DNA from: Microcaldota archaeon
GTDB lineage: Archaea; Micrarchaeota; Micrarchaeia; Micrarchaeales; CABMGC01
Assembly: GCA_027314605.1 (NCBI GenBank)
Contig: DAHVAM010000004.1
Span: forward strand, 1 to 39,861
Direction: 5' to 3'
Length of the DNA stretch: 39,861 bases
In this document: positions 7,563 to 15,346 of the stretch, piece by piece
How positions within the stretch are numbered: the stretch's first letter is position 1
Layout: each line of letters starts with the position of its first letter
Notes under the pieces: generated by a model
Databases searched by the model: none
Told to the model about the DNA's origin: nothing
Seen by the model: only the letters and a program-made list of their open reading frames with translations
Position numbers and translations under genes: made by a program

Positions 7563-9878
7563 GTGGTTCTCTTGATCAATTCTATAGAGCTTACAAACTG
7601 GAAGACTCACGGCTCTACGAAGCTCTCTTTCTCCAGGGGCACCAACATTCTCATAGGCCATATGGGCGCGGGGAAGAGCTCCATAATGGATGCCATATCC
7701 TTCGGGCTTTTCGGCACCTTCCCTGCGATAAAGAACAGGAGAGTAAATGTAAATGACCTGATACGGAACAGGCCGGACCAGAAGAAGAGCGCCAAGATAA
7801 GGCTTTCCTTCGACGTAGGGGAAGATTCCTATATAGTGGAAAGGGAGATCAGTTTGGAAGGGGCCGGAAAGGCAACCCTCCAGAAGAACGGAACCTACGT
7901 CCAGTCCCAGCCGCAAAGGGTTACCGAAGAGGTGGAGAAGGCCCTTGCCATGGACTACGACCTTTTTTCGAGGGCAGTCTACTCGGAGCAGAACCGGCTC
8001 GATTACTTTCTTGAGCTCCAGTCTAGGGAGAGAAAGAAGCAGATGGACAATCTGCTCGGCCTTGACAAGTTTGCAACTGCGCAGGAGAATACCACCAGCC
8101 TGATAAACAAGATAAAGGAGATGACTGAAGAAGGCAAGAAGGCCGCGGAGAGCTTCGACATCGAGATGCATAAGAGTCAGATGGCGGCGCTCGAAGAAGA
8201 GAGAAGAGCCGGCCTGAAGGATATTGACGGAATAGCGCTGAGCATAGGGAGACTAAGGGAAGATCACAAGAAGATACAGGGCAACCTGAAGAAGATGAAG
8301 GAGGACTACAACAGAAAAATTGCAGTGGAGAAGGAGATTGCGGAATTGAAAAGCAAAACGGAGATCCTATCAAAGGAGATATCCAAGATAGACTCTGAGA
8401 AATTGGGAAATCTGGGAGGGGTAAAGAAGGAACTGGAATCCTGCGAATCGGAGGCAAACAAGGCAAAGGCAAAAGGAAAGGAACTGATGTTAGAGGCGCA
8501 GAGCGCGCAGACAAGGCTCGGCAAAATACAGAATGAGATATCCTCCGTGGAGAAAGACTTACTCGAGAGGAAGAAACTCGACGAGAGCCTTAAGGGAAAG
8601 GACAAGGAAAAACTTGCGCAGGACCTCGAGATGCATAAAAGGGAGATAGAAAAGATAGAAGGGGAGGTAGCCTCGGCAACAGCGCAGAAGAACGATGCAG
8701 AAAAATGGATTAAGGAGCTCGAAAGGCATGTGGGAAAATGCCCGGTCTGCGAGAGGGATCTCGACCAGCGGATGAGGGAAGAGTTGCTGAGGGCGAAGAA
8801 GGAATCCGCCGCAAGCTCGTCAAACAAGGCAAAATCCCTGCAGGAGATTCAGAAGGCCAAGAAGGCCGATGCGGAAAGGCTGAGCGCTTTGATCAATGAA
8901 CTGCATCTGGTCCAGGAAAGACTGAAACGCTACCAAAATCTCGACGAGAGGAGAACGAAAGCTGAAGAGGAGCTGAAGAAGGCAGAAGGGGAGAGCGCCA
9001 GGCTGAAGGAAGAGGTTGAGAGAATAAATGACGCGACGGAGGCATTGAATAGAAAACTGTCGGAATTGAAGACTGCAAGGAATGCGCTTGAAAGGAAAGA
9101 ACTTCACCTCTCGGAGAAGGCAAAGGCCGAAGAAGGCATATCGAAGAAGCAGGAGGAGTTCAAAGGGATAAAGATAGACGAGAAGAGCCTAGACGAGTTG
9201 CAGAGGCAGTTCACCGAGATCTCCTCAGGGATAAGCAAGAACGAGGCGACGCTTGAAGGGCTCAGCAAGGCGCTGGATGAAAAGGCGGCGAGGATCGAGG
9301 AGAAGAGAAGGGACATAGAGAAGATAGAACGGCTTTACAACGACATAAAATACAAGAAAGTCGTAGCCGACAATCTCGTAAAATTCAATAACTCGCTGCA
9401 GGAGACCCAGGCCCATCTGAGGAACAGGCTTGTGGGCTCGATAAACGGCATAATGGAAGAGATATGGCCGGAGCTTTATCCTTATGGCGACTACTCCGGA
9501 GTTGAACTGAGCGCCACTGAATCGGATTACATCCTGAGGATATGCACCTATAGGGAGGGCAAGGAGTCGTGGGAGGATGTCGACACCATAGCGAGCGGCG
9601 GCGAGAGGAGCGTAGCATGCCTTGCCCTGAGGGTGGCCTTCGCGATGGTGCTTGTGCCAAACCTCAAGTGGCTGATACTCGACGAGCCCACGCACAATAT
9701 AGACAGGCAGGGAATAGGGAGGTTTGTCAATGTATTCAATGAGAAGCTGCCGCAGATAGTGGGGCAGATATTCATAATAACGCACGACGAGCAGCTGAAG
9801 CAGGTCTCCAACGGCAAGGTCTACATGCTCGGAAGGGACAAAACGAAGAATGAGGAAACGTCTGCAATCCCGATGTAA
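7563..9878 (+). CDS. rad50: DNA double-strand break repair ATPase Rad50
   Basis: 771 residues with SMC-like architecture: Walker A GHMGAGKSS (about 32-40), a long charged coiled coil (about 170-620), a central zinc hook CPVC at 393-396, ABC signature ASGGERS (about 677-683) and Walker B LILDEPTHNID (about 704-714). Rad50 works with Mre11 to tether and process DNA ends. Mre11, HerA and NurA, usually adjacent in archaea, are not in this window. It is somewhat shorter than the roughly 880 residues of Pyrococcus Rad50, mainly in the coils. The GTG start is chosen from TATA spacing and because INSIELTNWKTHG matches the family N-terminus. It is convergent with ftsZ. Confidence 0.93.
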   Translation: MVLLINSIELTNWKTHGSTKLSFSRGTNILIGHMGAGKSSIMDAISFGLFGTFPAIKNRRVNVNDLIRNRPDQKKSAKIRLSFDVGEDSYIVEREISLEGAGKATLQKNGTYVQSQPQRVTEEVEKALAMDYDLFSRAVYSEQNRLDYFLELQSRERKKQMDNLLGLDKFATAQENTTSLINKIKEMTEEGKKAAESFDIEMHKSQMAALEEERRAGLKDIDGIALSIGRLREDHKKIQGNLKKMKEDYNRKIAVEKEIAELKSKTEILSKEISKIDSEKLGNLGGVKKELESCESEANKAKAKGKELMLEAQSAQTRLGKIQNEISSVEKDLLERKKLDESLKGKDKEKLAQDLEMHKREIEKIEGEVASATAQKNDAEKWIKELERHVGKCPVCERDLDQRMREELLRAKKESAASSSNKAKSLQEIQKAKKADAERLSALINELHLVQERLKRYQNLDERRTKAEEELKKAEGESARLKEEVERINDATEALNRKLSELKTARNALERKELHLSEKAKAEEGISKKQEEFKGIKIDEKSLDELQRQFTEISSGISKNEATLEGLSKALDEKAARIEEKRRDIEKIERLYNDIKYKKVVADNLVKFNNSLQETQAHLRNRLVGSINGIMEEIWPELYPYGDYSGVELSATESDYILRICTYREGKESWEDVDTIASGGERSVACLALRVAFAMVLVPNLKWLILDEPTHNIDRQGIGRFVNVFNEKLPQIVGQIFIITHDEQLKQVSNGKVYMLGRDKTKNEETSAIPM

Positions 9879-9942
9879 GGTTATTGGGTTTTAATATCTT
9901 CGTCTATCTGGTTTTGATGAAAGGCAGGAGGCCGCGCTGCCC

Positions 9943-10989
9943 TTAGATTATATCCAGGCCTGACCTGTTCCTCTCGTCTTCCCTTTTATCCATGCCCAGG
10001 ATCGATGCGCCTGTGACTCCGGTGAATATTCCTATGACCTCGACTTTTCCAGAGAAGTCAGGATCCATCCTCGCCCACGTGACGCTCGAGTCCGGCGAGA
10101 CAGTCTCAGTCAACTTCGATCCTATCTGGTTTGCGTCCCCGAGTGTCAAGTCTGGCCCGCCGGTTATGTGCAATAACACTCCCTTCGCATTCTTGTAGTC
10201 GACATCAAGCAGCTTGTTGTTGAGTGTGCTGTCCACCACCTCCTGGATCTTGTCGTGGCCGCGGCCTTCCCCCACGCTTATCATCGATACTCCGCCTGTC
10301 TTCATTATGTTCCTTATGTCTGCGAAATCGAGGTTTATCATGCTCGGCTGAGTTATGGTCTCGGTTATTCCGCGCACAGCCTTCGCCGTTATCTCGTCTG
10401 CAAGCTTGAATGTCTGCTCTATCGGAAGGTTCGGATAGAGGCTCACCAGCTTCTGGTTGTCTATCACTATCAGGGTGTCTATGTTCTCCCTCAGTTTCTC
10501 GATTCCCTTCTTTGCTGTCGCAAGCCTTGACCGTTCCAGAGAGAAAGGTATTGTGACTATGCCTACAACTGTCGCACCCGCGTCCTTTGCCGCCCTAGCG
10601 ACAACCGGAGCCGCTCCCGTCCCGGTTCCTCCTCCCATCCCCGCTGTCAGGAAGACCAGGTTCTTGTCTGCCAGCATTTGCTCTATGCTGGCTCTCGACA
10701 GCTCGGCCGCCTTCTCCCCTATCTCCGGAAATCCGCCGGCCCCTAGCCCTCTTGTTATCTCCCTTCCCAGCATTACCCTTCTTATTCTCGGGTCAAGCAT
10801 CTCGAGCTGTTTTCCGTCGGTGTTGAACGCGTAGAGCTCTGCTCCCTTGATATCCATCGTACAGAGCCTGTGCACGGTGTTGTTCCCGCCGCCGCCTACT
10901 CCTACAACAGCTATCTTGGGCTTGAAAAGATCAGGATCATCCCAGACATTCTGCCTTTGCGTTGTCTCGCTTCCGTACACGGTCCGCAC
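9943..10989 (-). CDS. ftsZ: Cell division GTPase FtsZ
   Basis: 348 residues of the tubulin/FtsZ family, which polymerises at midcell. It has the nucleotide loop GVGGGGNNTVHR (about 30-41), the tubulin signature GGGTGTGAAP (119-128) and the T7 catalytic loop NLDFAD (219-224). After the GTPase core there is only a short charged tail ending GLDII, which may be the partner-binding peptide. The start is a GTG at 10989, about 27 nt from a TATA-like element shared with the divergent gene at 11038, so translation is probably leaderless. I cannot say from this alone whether it is FtsZ1 or FtsZ2. Confidence 0.95.
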   Translation of the reverse strand: MRTVYGSETTQRQNVWDDPDLFKPKIAVVGVGGGGNNTVHRLCTMDIKGAELYAFNTDGKQLEMLDPRIRRVMLGREITRGLGAGGFPEIGEKAAELSRASIEQMLADKNLVFLTAGMGGGTGTGAAPVVARAAKDAGATVVGIVTIPFSLERSRLATAKKGIEKLRENIDTLIVIDNQKLVSLYPNLPIEQTFKLADEITAKAVRGITETITQPSMINLDFADIRNIMKTGGVSMISVGEGRGHDKIQEVVDSTLNNKLLDVDYKNAKGVLLHITGGPDLTLGDANQIGSKLTETVSPDSSVTWARMDPDFSGKVEVIGIFTGVTGASILGMDKREDERNRSGLDII

Positions 10990-11010
10990 CTGTTTTCTAT
11001 TGCACGATAA

Positions 11011-11022
11011 GGATAAAATACC
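11011..11022. promoter_or_regulatory. Symmetric divergent promoter for ftsZ and the 11038 gene
   Basis: GGATAAAATACC reads as ATAAAATA on the plus strand and TATTTTAT on the minus strand, flanked by GG and CC. Its centre is about 22 nt from the ATG at 11038 and about 28 nt from the GTG at 10989. Only 48 nt separate the two start codons, so both mRNAs are likely leaderless and start from this element. Confidence 0.6.
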
Positions 11023-11037
11023 TTTCTGCCATAAGGA

Positions 11038-11472
11038 ATGAATGCTGATAAGATGGAGGTATCAACAAAAACAAGGCTTTCCCACGGCGGACCGAGATAC
11101 ACTGACGTTAGCGAACTGAAGAAACTGCCCCACTCGGAGCACGTGAAGAGGGTAGGGTTCATGCTGCACAGGAGCAACATGGACATCATAGGGTACTACG
11201 TAAAGGAGCTCAAGCTGACGAACACCGACAAGGCGGCCCTCAGGAAGGATGTCATGGGGAGGATAGGGCACGACATGAGAAGCGCCGAAAGGAAGCCTGA
11301 CAAGTACATGGACGTCATCAAGGCGATAGAGATATTCGGCCTCGATGACAGGACTGTCGGCGCGCTTGCCCCGGCCCTGCGCCCCGCGGCAGATGAACTG
11401 AGGAAGAAGGGCAGGGGAGGAGAGGCAGAGATAATAGAGAACTGCCTAAGAGACCACGGAATTGAGGTCTAG
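11038..11472 (+). CDS. Hypothetical protein, 144 aa, divergent from ftsZ
   Basis: A mostly helical, highly charged soluble protein with no motif I recognise. It opens with a polar tail (about 1-35), followed by helices such as HVKRVGFMLHRSNMDIIGYYVKEL quoted here only in part (RSNMDIIGYYVKEL), and ends in a lysine/arginine-rich helix and IIENCLRDHGIEV. It shares a 48-nt divergent promoter with ftsZ, so coordinated expression with cell division is plausible. Its last 27 nt overlap the 3' end of truD on the opposite strand. An internal ATG at 11053 is an alternative start. Function unknown. Confidence 0.75.
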   Translation: MNADKMEVSTKTRLSHGGPRYTDVSELKKLPHSEHVKRVGFMLHRSNMDIIGYYVKELKLTNTDKAALRKDVMGRIGHDMRSAERKPDKYMDVIKAIEIFGLDDRTVGALAPALRPAADELRKKGRGGEAEIIENCLRDHGIEV

Positions 11473-12681
11473 CTCATCTGCCTTTGTTATCTCGTTTAGG
11501 AAGATGGTGGCATAGGAGCCTGAGGGAATCGAGAACTTCAGCTCTGCATCCTCTCCCGCAACGGAGTAAGAGAAATCCTTGAACGGCGAGAGCAGCTGGC
11601 GGAAAGAGCCTCTCATGCTCAACTCTGGCATGCTTCGTATCTTGAACGATTCCTTCGTTATGCCAAACCTCTCCAGTATCTCCTTCTCGTATTCGCTTAT
11701 GTGCTCGTCCTTTGTCTCGTAGCCTATAAGCGCGCCTGCCGGAAACCCGCCGTCCTTTCCCGCATGAAGGTCTTCTATGTTGGGGAATCCGTAAAAATTC
11801 CTGCCGCAATGCAGGTCAGAGTCGAAATCATGGTCCTTGACCCTGTCTTCAAGCGCGATGTTGAATACGGCGTCCTCCACTGCGTGTATGAACATTATGG
11901 CAATGCCCCGCTGTATCTCCCGCACGGCGTTTGCAAAGTTCCTATACCTTGCAAGATGGTCTATCATCGTCCTCTCGAAGCGCAGGTGCCTTGGAAAATA
12001 CTCGAGAGCTTTCTGAAAATCCATCTCCTCCTTGAGCCTCTTCCTCGCTTCGGTTGCCTCCGGGTCTGTCTCATTGCTGCTATCCGTCAGGAATATCATG
12101 ACCGCTTCCTCGGGATTGTTGTTCAGCAAGGCCATTCCTATCTTGAAGTTGTTGAGCCTGTAGCCGAACCTCTGCCTGTCGAAATAGTTCGGGAAGAGGC
12201 CATCGAGCTCCTCTATCACTCCTTGTATGTTCCCGGCGCGGCTGACATTTCTCACTGTGATCTCGAATCCGTTGCCTAGGTTGCTCCCAAGCCCAATGCC
12301 ATCGCTCTTCCATGCGCCGTTTATGCTGATGTCCTTTATCTGTACGGCCTCGGCGCTGGAAGGCTCTATCCCATAGATGCAGGCAAGCTGCACTGAAACA
12401 GATCTCCTGTCCTTCACTCCTGCATAGCTTATCGACTTCCTCCCCCGCCCGGTCCGCTTGGCTATCTCCAGCATCGCCCTGACAGTGTCCCAGTTCCTCT
12501 TCTCAAGCACGAACGTGGTGAACTTGCCCTCTGTCGGCGCAGGCTCTCCGAGTCCCTCGCCAGTGTATCTTTTACCCAATTCCAGCGTAATGCCTTTTGA
12601 AGTTATCTCTTTTACTATGAAGTCCTCAGGCTCCTTCTTTACCTCCCCGCCTGTTCCTGCCTGCCTTGATATGGTGAGCAT
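11446..12681 (-). CDS. truD: tRNA pseudouridine synthase TruD
   Basis: 411 residues of the TruD family, which isomerises U13 in tRNA in bacteria and also other sites in archaea and eukaryotes (Pus7 branch). Diagnostic segments are VKKEPEDFIVKEI near the N-terminus, SYAGVKDRRSVSVQ with the catalytic aspartate at about D91, and the family NYFDRQRFGYRLNN. The insert between the two halves of the catalytic domain gives the larger archaeal size. Its 3' end overlaps the gene at 11038 by 27 nt. Its start region is interleaved with the promoter of the divergent operon at 12719. Confidence 0.93.
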   Translation of the reverse strand: MLTISRQAGTGGEVKKEPEDFIVKEITSKGITLELGKRYTGEGLGEPAPTEGKFTTFVLEKRNWDTVRAMLEIAKRTGRGRKSISYAGVKDRRSVSVQLACIYGIEPSSAEAVQIKDISINGAWKSDGIGLGSNLGNGFEITVRNVSRAGNIQGVIEELDGLFPNYFDRQRFGYRLNNFKIGMALLNNNPEEAVMIFLTDSSNETDPEATEARKRLKEEMDFQKALEYFPRHLRFERTMIDHLARYRNFANAVREIQRGIAIMFIHAVEDAVFNIALEDRVKDHDFDSDLHCGRNFYGFPNIEDLHAGKDGGFPAGALIGYETKDEHISEYEKEILERFGITKESFKIRSMPELSMRGSFRQLLSPFKDFSYSVAGEDAELKFSIPSGSYATIFLNEITKADELDLNSVVS

Positions 12682-12690
12682 GATAATCGC

Positions 12691-12718
12691 ATATAAACCT
12701 TCCCATTCGATTATATAT
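12691..12718. promoter_or_regulatory. Interleaved divergent TATA boxes, truD and 12719 operon
   Basis: On the plus strand ATATAAA (12691-12697) lies about 25 nt before the GTG at 12719. On the minus strand ATATATAA (about 12710-12718) lies about 33 nt before the truD ATG at 12681. Each box lies between the other box and its gene, so the two initiation complexes overlap and could exclude each other. Confidence 0.5.
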
Positions 12719-13540
12719 GTGGTAGCGTTAAAAGAGGACTCCCTGGTCGAGAGGCTGGTCTACAGGCTGATAAAGAAGCATGTGGCAGGCACTACAATGA
12801 ACTCTGCGATAGAAAGGGCGCAGGAGTTCAACAAGGAGCGCGTCCTTGCATCTATAATGTTCCTTAGCGGCGTCTCGGACAACAAGTCCAAGGCGAGGTA
12901 CGTCACTACAACTTACACTGAATTGATAAGGAGGATCTCGAGGTTTGGCCTTAAGGCGAGCGTCCATGTGCCGATAGGGCAGATAGGAGGCGCCATGGAC
13001 AGCGAGATAGCCACCGAGAACCTCATGGAGATAATCAACACGGGAAACAAGTGCGGGGTGTTCGTCTGGGCAGCGTTCAGCGGGGACGACAACGAGGCGT
13101 CTGTCGCGAAGAGATTCAAGCATGCCAAGGGATTCGGGATTGCGGCGCCGCATGGCAAGGCTGAGGAAGTGGTAGACAAATGGCATGCGAAAGCCGTGAA
13201 GATACTCTTCGATTCGAAGGAAAAGGTGGAAAGCGCTCGCGCGCTGCGTGAGATCGATCACATACTGAAGAACACGAAGACCCTGATACTCTCATCGCCT
13301 CCTGAGCAGCTCCTCAGGAGCCTTGGAAACTCGAAATACAGGAAGTCGATGGTCCTGGAATTCGGGCTGGGATACAGCAACAGGAAAATAATGAAGCTTG
13401 TGAACAGCGGTTTCCTGGCGAGCGTCAACCTCCCGTTCGGGAAGGATTGGACGTATTACGCCATGGACATAGTCCCCGAGGGCAAGACGCATTTCATAGT
13501 AGGGAACCTACTGAAGGAAGAGGAGAGGCAGGTAGCTTAG
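12719..13540 (+). CDS. Proline dehydrogenase-fold protein lacking the catalytic residues
   Basis: 273 residues from the GTG at 12719; the ORF track extends further upstream into truD antisense, which I reject on promoter position. The sequence follows the PRODH TIM barrel: HVAGTTMNSAIERAQEFNKE near residue 21 matches the family start, then a strand series, and FGLGY...LPFGKDWTYYAMDIVPEG at the end aligns with the family VPYG-DWYPYL-RR-ER motif. The residues that bind proline and FAD are gone: the family LKLTQLG lysine region reads VHVPIGQIG, the acidic DMEDS reads FSGDD in a changed context, and the arginine pair RR reads MD. It is therefore unlikely to oxidise proline. It is the first gene of an operon with an SDR and GGGP synthase. 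Confidence 0.6.
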   Translation: MVALKEDSLVERLVYRLIKKHVAGTTMNSAIERAQEFNKERVLASIMFLSGVSDNKSKARYVTTTYTELIRRISRFGLKASVHVPIGQIGGAMDSEIATENLMEIINTGNKCGVFVWAAFSGDDNEASVAKRFKHAKGFGIAAPHGKAEEVVDKWHAKAVKILFDSKEKVESARALREIDHILKNTKTLILSSPPEQLLRSLGNSKYRKSMVLEFGLGYSNRKIMKLVNSGFLASVNLPFGKDWTYYAMDIVPEGKTHFIVGNLLKEEERQVA

Positions 13541-14512
13541 ATGCCTACGAAAAAGAAGGAAATCATACTGGTAACCGGCGGAGCCGGCAGGCTCGGCAGG
13601 CACATAGTCGCGAGGCTTGTGGGAGACGGCTACGAGGTGAGGGTGCTGGTCCAGAACCGCGATGACGCCGCGCGGATAACGTCAGGCGCGATTCCCTACC
13701 TGGGGGACATCGCCGATGAGGGCGCCGTTGAAAAAGCCTGCAGCGGCGTAACGACGATCATACACCTTGCCGCCATAGTGAGCCAGTACAGGACAGGATC
13801 ACGGGAGATCCTGAGGACAAACGCGCTCGGGACGAGGAGGCTGGCTAGGGTCGCGAAGCGCGCCGGAGCCAGGAAAATAATATTCGCCAGCACGGTGAAT
13901 GTCTATGGGAGGGCAAGGAAGGGCAAACTTGACGAGAAGTCCGAACCGAAGCCGACAGACACGTACGGGCAGAGCAAGAGGCTCGCCGAGAAGGAAATCA
14001 TGGGCTCAGGGCTCGACTACACTATATTCAGGATGGCAACGATATACGGCCCCGGGTTCGAGGGCTCGTTCCTCAAGATATTCAAATCGATAAAGGAAGG
14101 CAAGGCATATGTGGTCGGAAGAGGCGACAACCGCCTCGCGCTGGTGCACATAAACGACGTCGTGAACGCATTCGAGCTGGCTCTGCAGAAGAAGAGGGAG
14201 AGCAAAAACAAGATATACAACATATCTGACGGCAGGGAATACACCCAGAAGGGACTGTTTGAGATGGCTGCGAAGATGCTTGGAGTGCCAAAGCCGACAA
14301 GGCACATAAGCCCGATCCTGGTGCACATAGTGGCGAAGGCAAAGGGGCTTGACACCGACGAGATAAGGTTCATAACCAGCGACAGGAGCATAGACATCTC
14401 GAAGGCGAGGAAGGAGCTCGGGTTCAGGCCCAAGGAGACGGCTGAGAGAGGCGCCTCCTATCTGCTTAATAAATTAGACTCTCCTTATCAGAAGGAGATG
14501 GTGCGCGCATGA
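13541..14512 (+). CDS. Extended SDR, NAD-dependent epimerase/dehydratase
   Basis: 323 residues with the Rossmann motif TGGAGRLG (12-19), the family LAAIV region, and active-site Y142 and K146 in DTYGQSK. The catalytic Ser/Thr would be in FASTVNVYG. The substrate-binding part after residue 170 is typical of nucleotide-sugar epimerases and 3-beta-HSD-like enzymes, so substrate class is uncertain. The ATG follows the previous stop codon with no gap, and its 3' end overlaps GGGP synthase by 4 nt (ATGA). Placement before an ether-lipid gene suggests a sugar or lipid substrate, but this is inference. Confidence 0.88.
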   Translation: MPTKKKEIILVTGGAGRLGRHIVARLVGDGYEVRVLVQNRDDAARITSGAIPYLGDIADEGAVEKACSGVTTIIHLAAIVSQYRTGSREILRTNALGTRRLARVAKRAGARKIIFASTVNVYGRARKGKLDEKSEPKPTDTYGQSKRLAEKEIMGSGLDYTIFRMATIYGPGFEGSFLKIFKSIKEGKAYVVGRGDNRLALVHINDVVNAFELALQKKRESKNKIYNISDGREYTQKGLFEMAAKMLGVPKPTRHISPILVHIVAKAKGLDTDEIRFITSDRSIDISKARKELGFRPKETAERGASYLLNKLDSPYQKEMVRA

Positions 14513-15291
14513 AGATAGGAAAGGTGGAAAAATACATACACGAGCGGCTCGCCGAGAGGGGAGCGCTGCTCTTTGTGCTGATAGACCCGGTGGATTACCC
14601 GAACCCCGATACTGCGGTGAAAACCGCGTGCAGCGCCGCCGAAGGAGGCGCCGAGGCGGTGCTCATCGGAGGAAGCACAGGAGCGCAGGGCGAGCTCCTC
14701 GAGAACGTGACCAAGTCAATAGGGGACAAGGTGGACGTGCCGGTGATACTCTTTCCGGGGAACATAGCGACAGTGACAAGGTACGCTGACGCTGTGTACT
14801 TCATGTCGCTGCTCAACGCCAGGAATCCCTACTGGATAACGCAGGCGCAGATGCTCTCGGCGCCTGTAGTCAAAGCCCTGAACATAGAGCCGCTGCCCGT
14901 CGGATACATAGTAGTGCAGCCTGGAGGAACTGTGGGATGGGTCGGCGACGCTAACATGGTACCAAGGGAAAAGCCGAAAATAGCAGGCGCCTTGGCGCTT
15001 GCGGGGGAATACCTGGGGAACAGGATAATAGTCACCGATGCGGGTTCCAATCCGCAGCTGCAGGGATATTCGGGCGTGCCGCTGGAGATGATAAGGGAAG
15101 TGAAGAAGGCGGTCTCGGTGCCCTACATAGTGGCCGGAGGGATAAAGACTGTGGACGACGCGAGGAACGTCATAAGGAGCGGAGGCGACATAATCCAGAT
15201 AGGCACTGCGATAGAGAAGTCTGGAAACCCTAAAGCAAACGCGGCGCTATTCTCAAAGGCGCTGAAGGAAGAGGGCAAGAAGAAGCAGTAG
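14509..15291 (+). CDS. Geranylgeranylglyceryl phosphate synthase
   Basis: 260 residues of the PcrB/GGGPS TIM-barrel family. It joins geranylgeranyl diphosphate to sn-glycerol-1-phosphate, the first committed step of archaeal ether-lipid synthesis. Diagnostic segments are VLIDPVDYPN near the N-terminus, AVLIGGSTGA, ILFPGNIATVTRYADAVYFM, and the phosphate-binding end VAGGIKTVDDAR plus GGDIIQIGTAIEKSG. It is cytoplasmic, possibly membrane-associated. It is the last gene of the operon starting at 12719 and overlaps the SDR by 4 nt, implying translational coupling. Confidence 0.92.
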   Translation: MKIGKVEKYIHERLAERGALLFVLIDPVDYPNPDTAVKTACSAAEGGAEAVLIGGSTGAQGELLENVTKSIGDKVDVPVILFPGNIATVTRYADAVYFMSLLNARNPYWITQAQMLSAPVVKALNIEPLPVGYIVVQPGGTVGWVGDANMVPREKPKIAGALALAGEYLGNRIIVTDAGSNPQLQGYSGVPLEMIREVKKAVSVPYIVAGGIKTVDDARNVIRSGGDIIQIGTAIEKSGNPKANAALFSKALKEEGKKKQ

Positions 15292-15346
15292 GCCTGGCGT
15301 CCCACTCTCGCAAAAGCTTAAGATTCTACCACGACCAGTATAATCC

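Noticed and set aside
7533-8171. 212-aa minus-strand ORF
   Set aside because: Fully antisense to the rad50 ATPase region; a shadow frame of a biased coding sequence.
9225-9785. 186-aa minus-strand ORF
   Set aside because: Antisense to the Rad50 signature and Walker B region; shadow.
12458-12718. N-terminal extension of the PRODH-fold ORF in the track
   Set aside because: It lies antisense to the conserved truD N-terminus and upstream of a well-placed TATA box and GTG at 12719.
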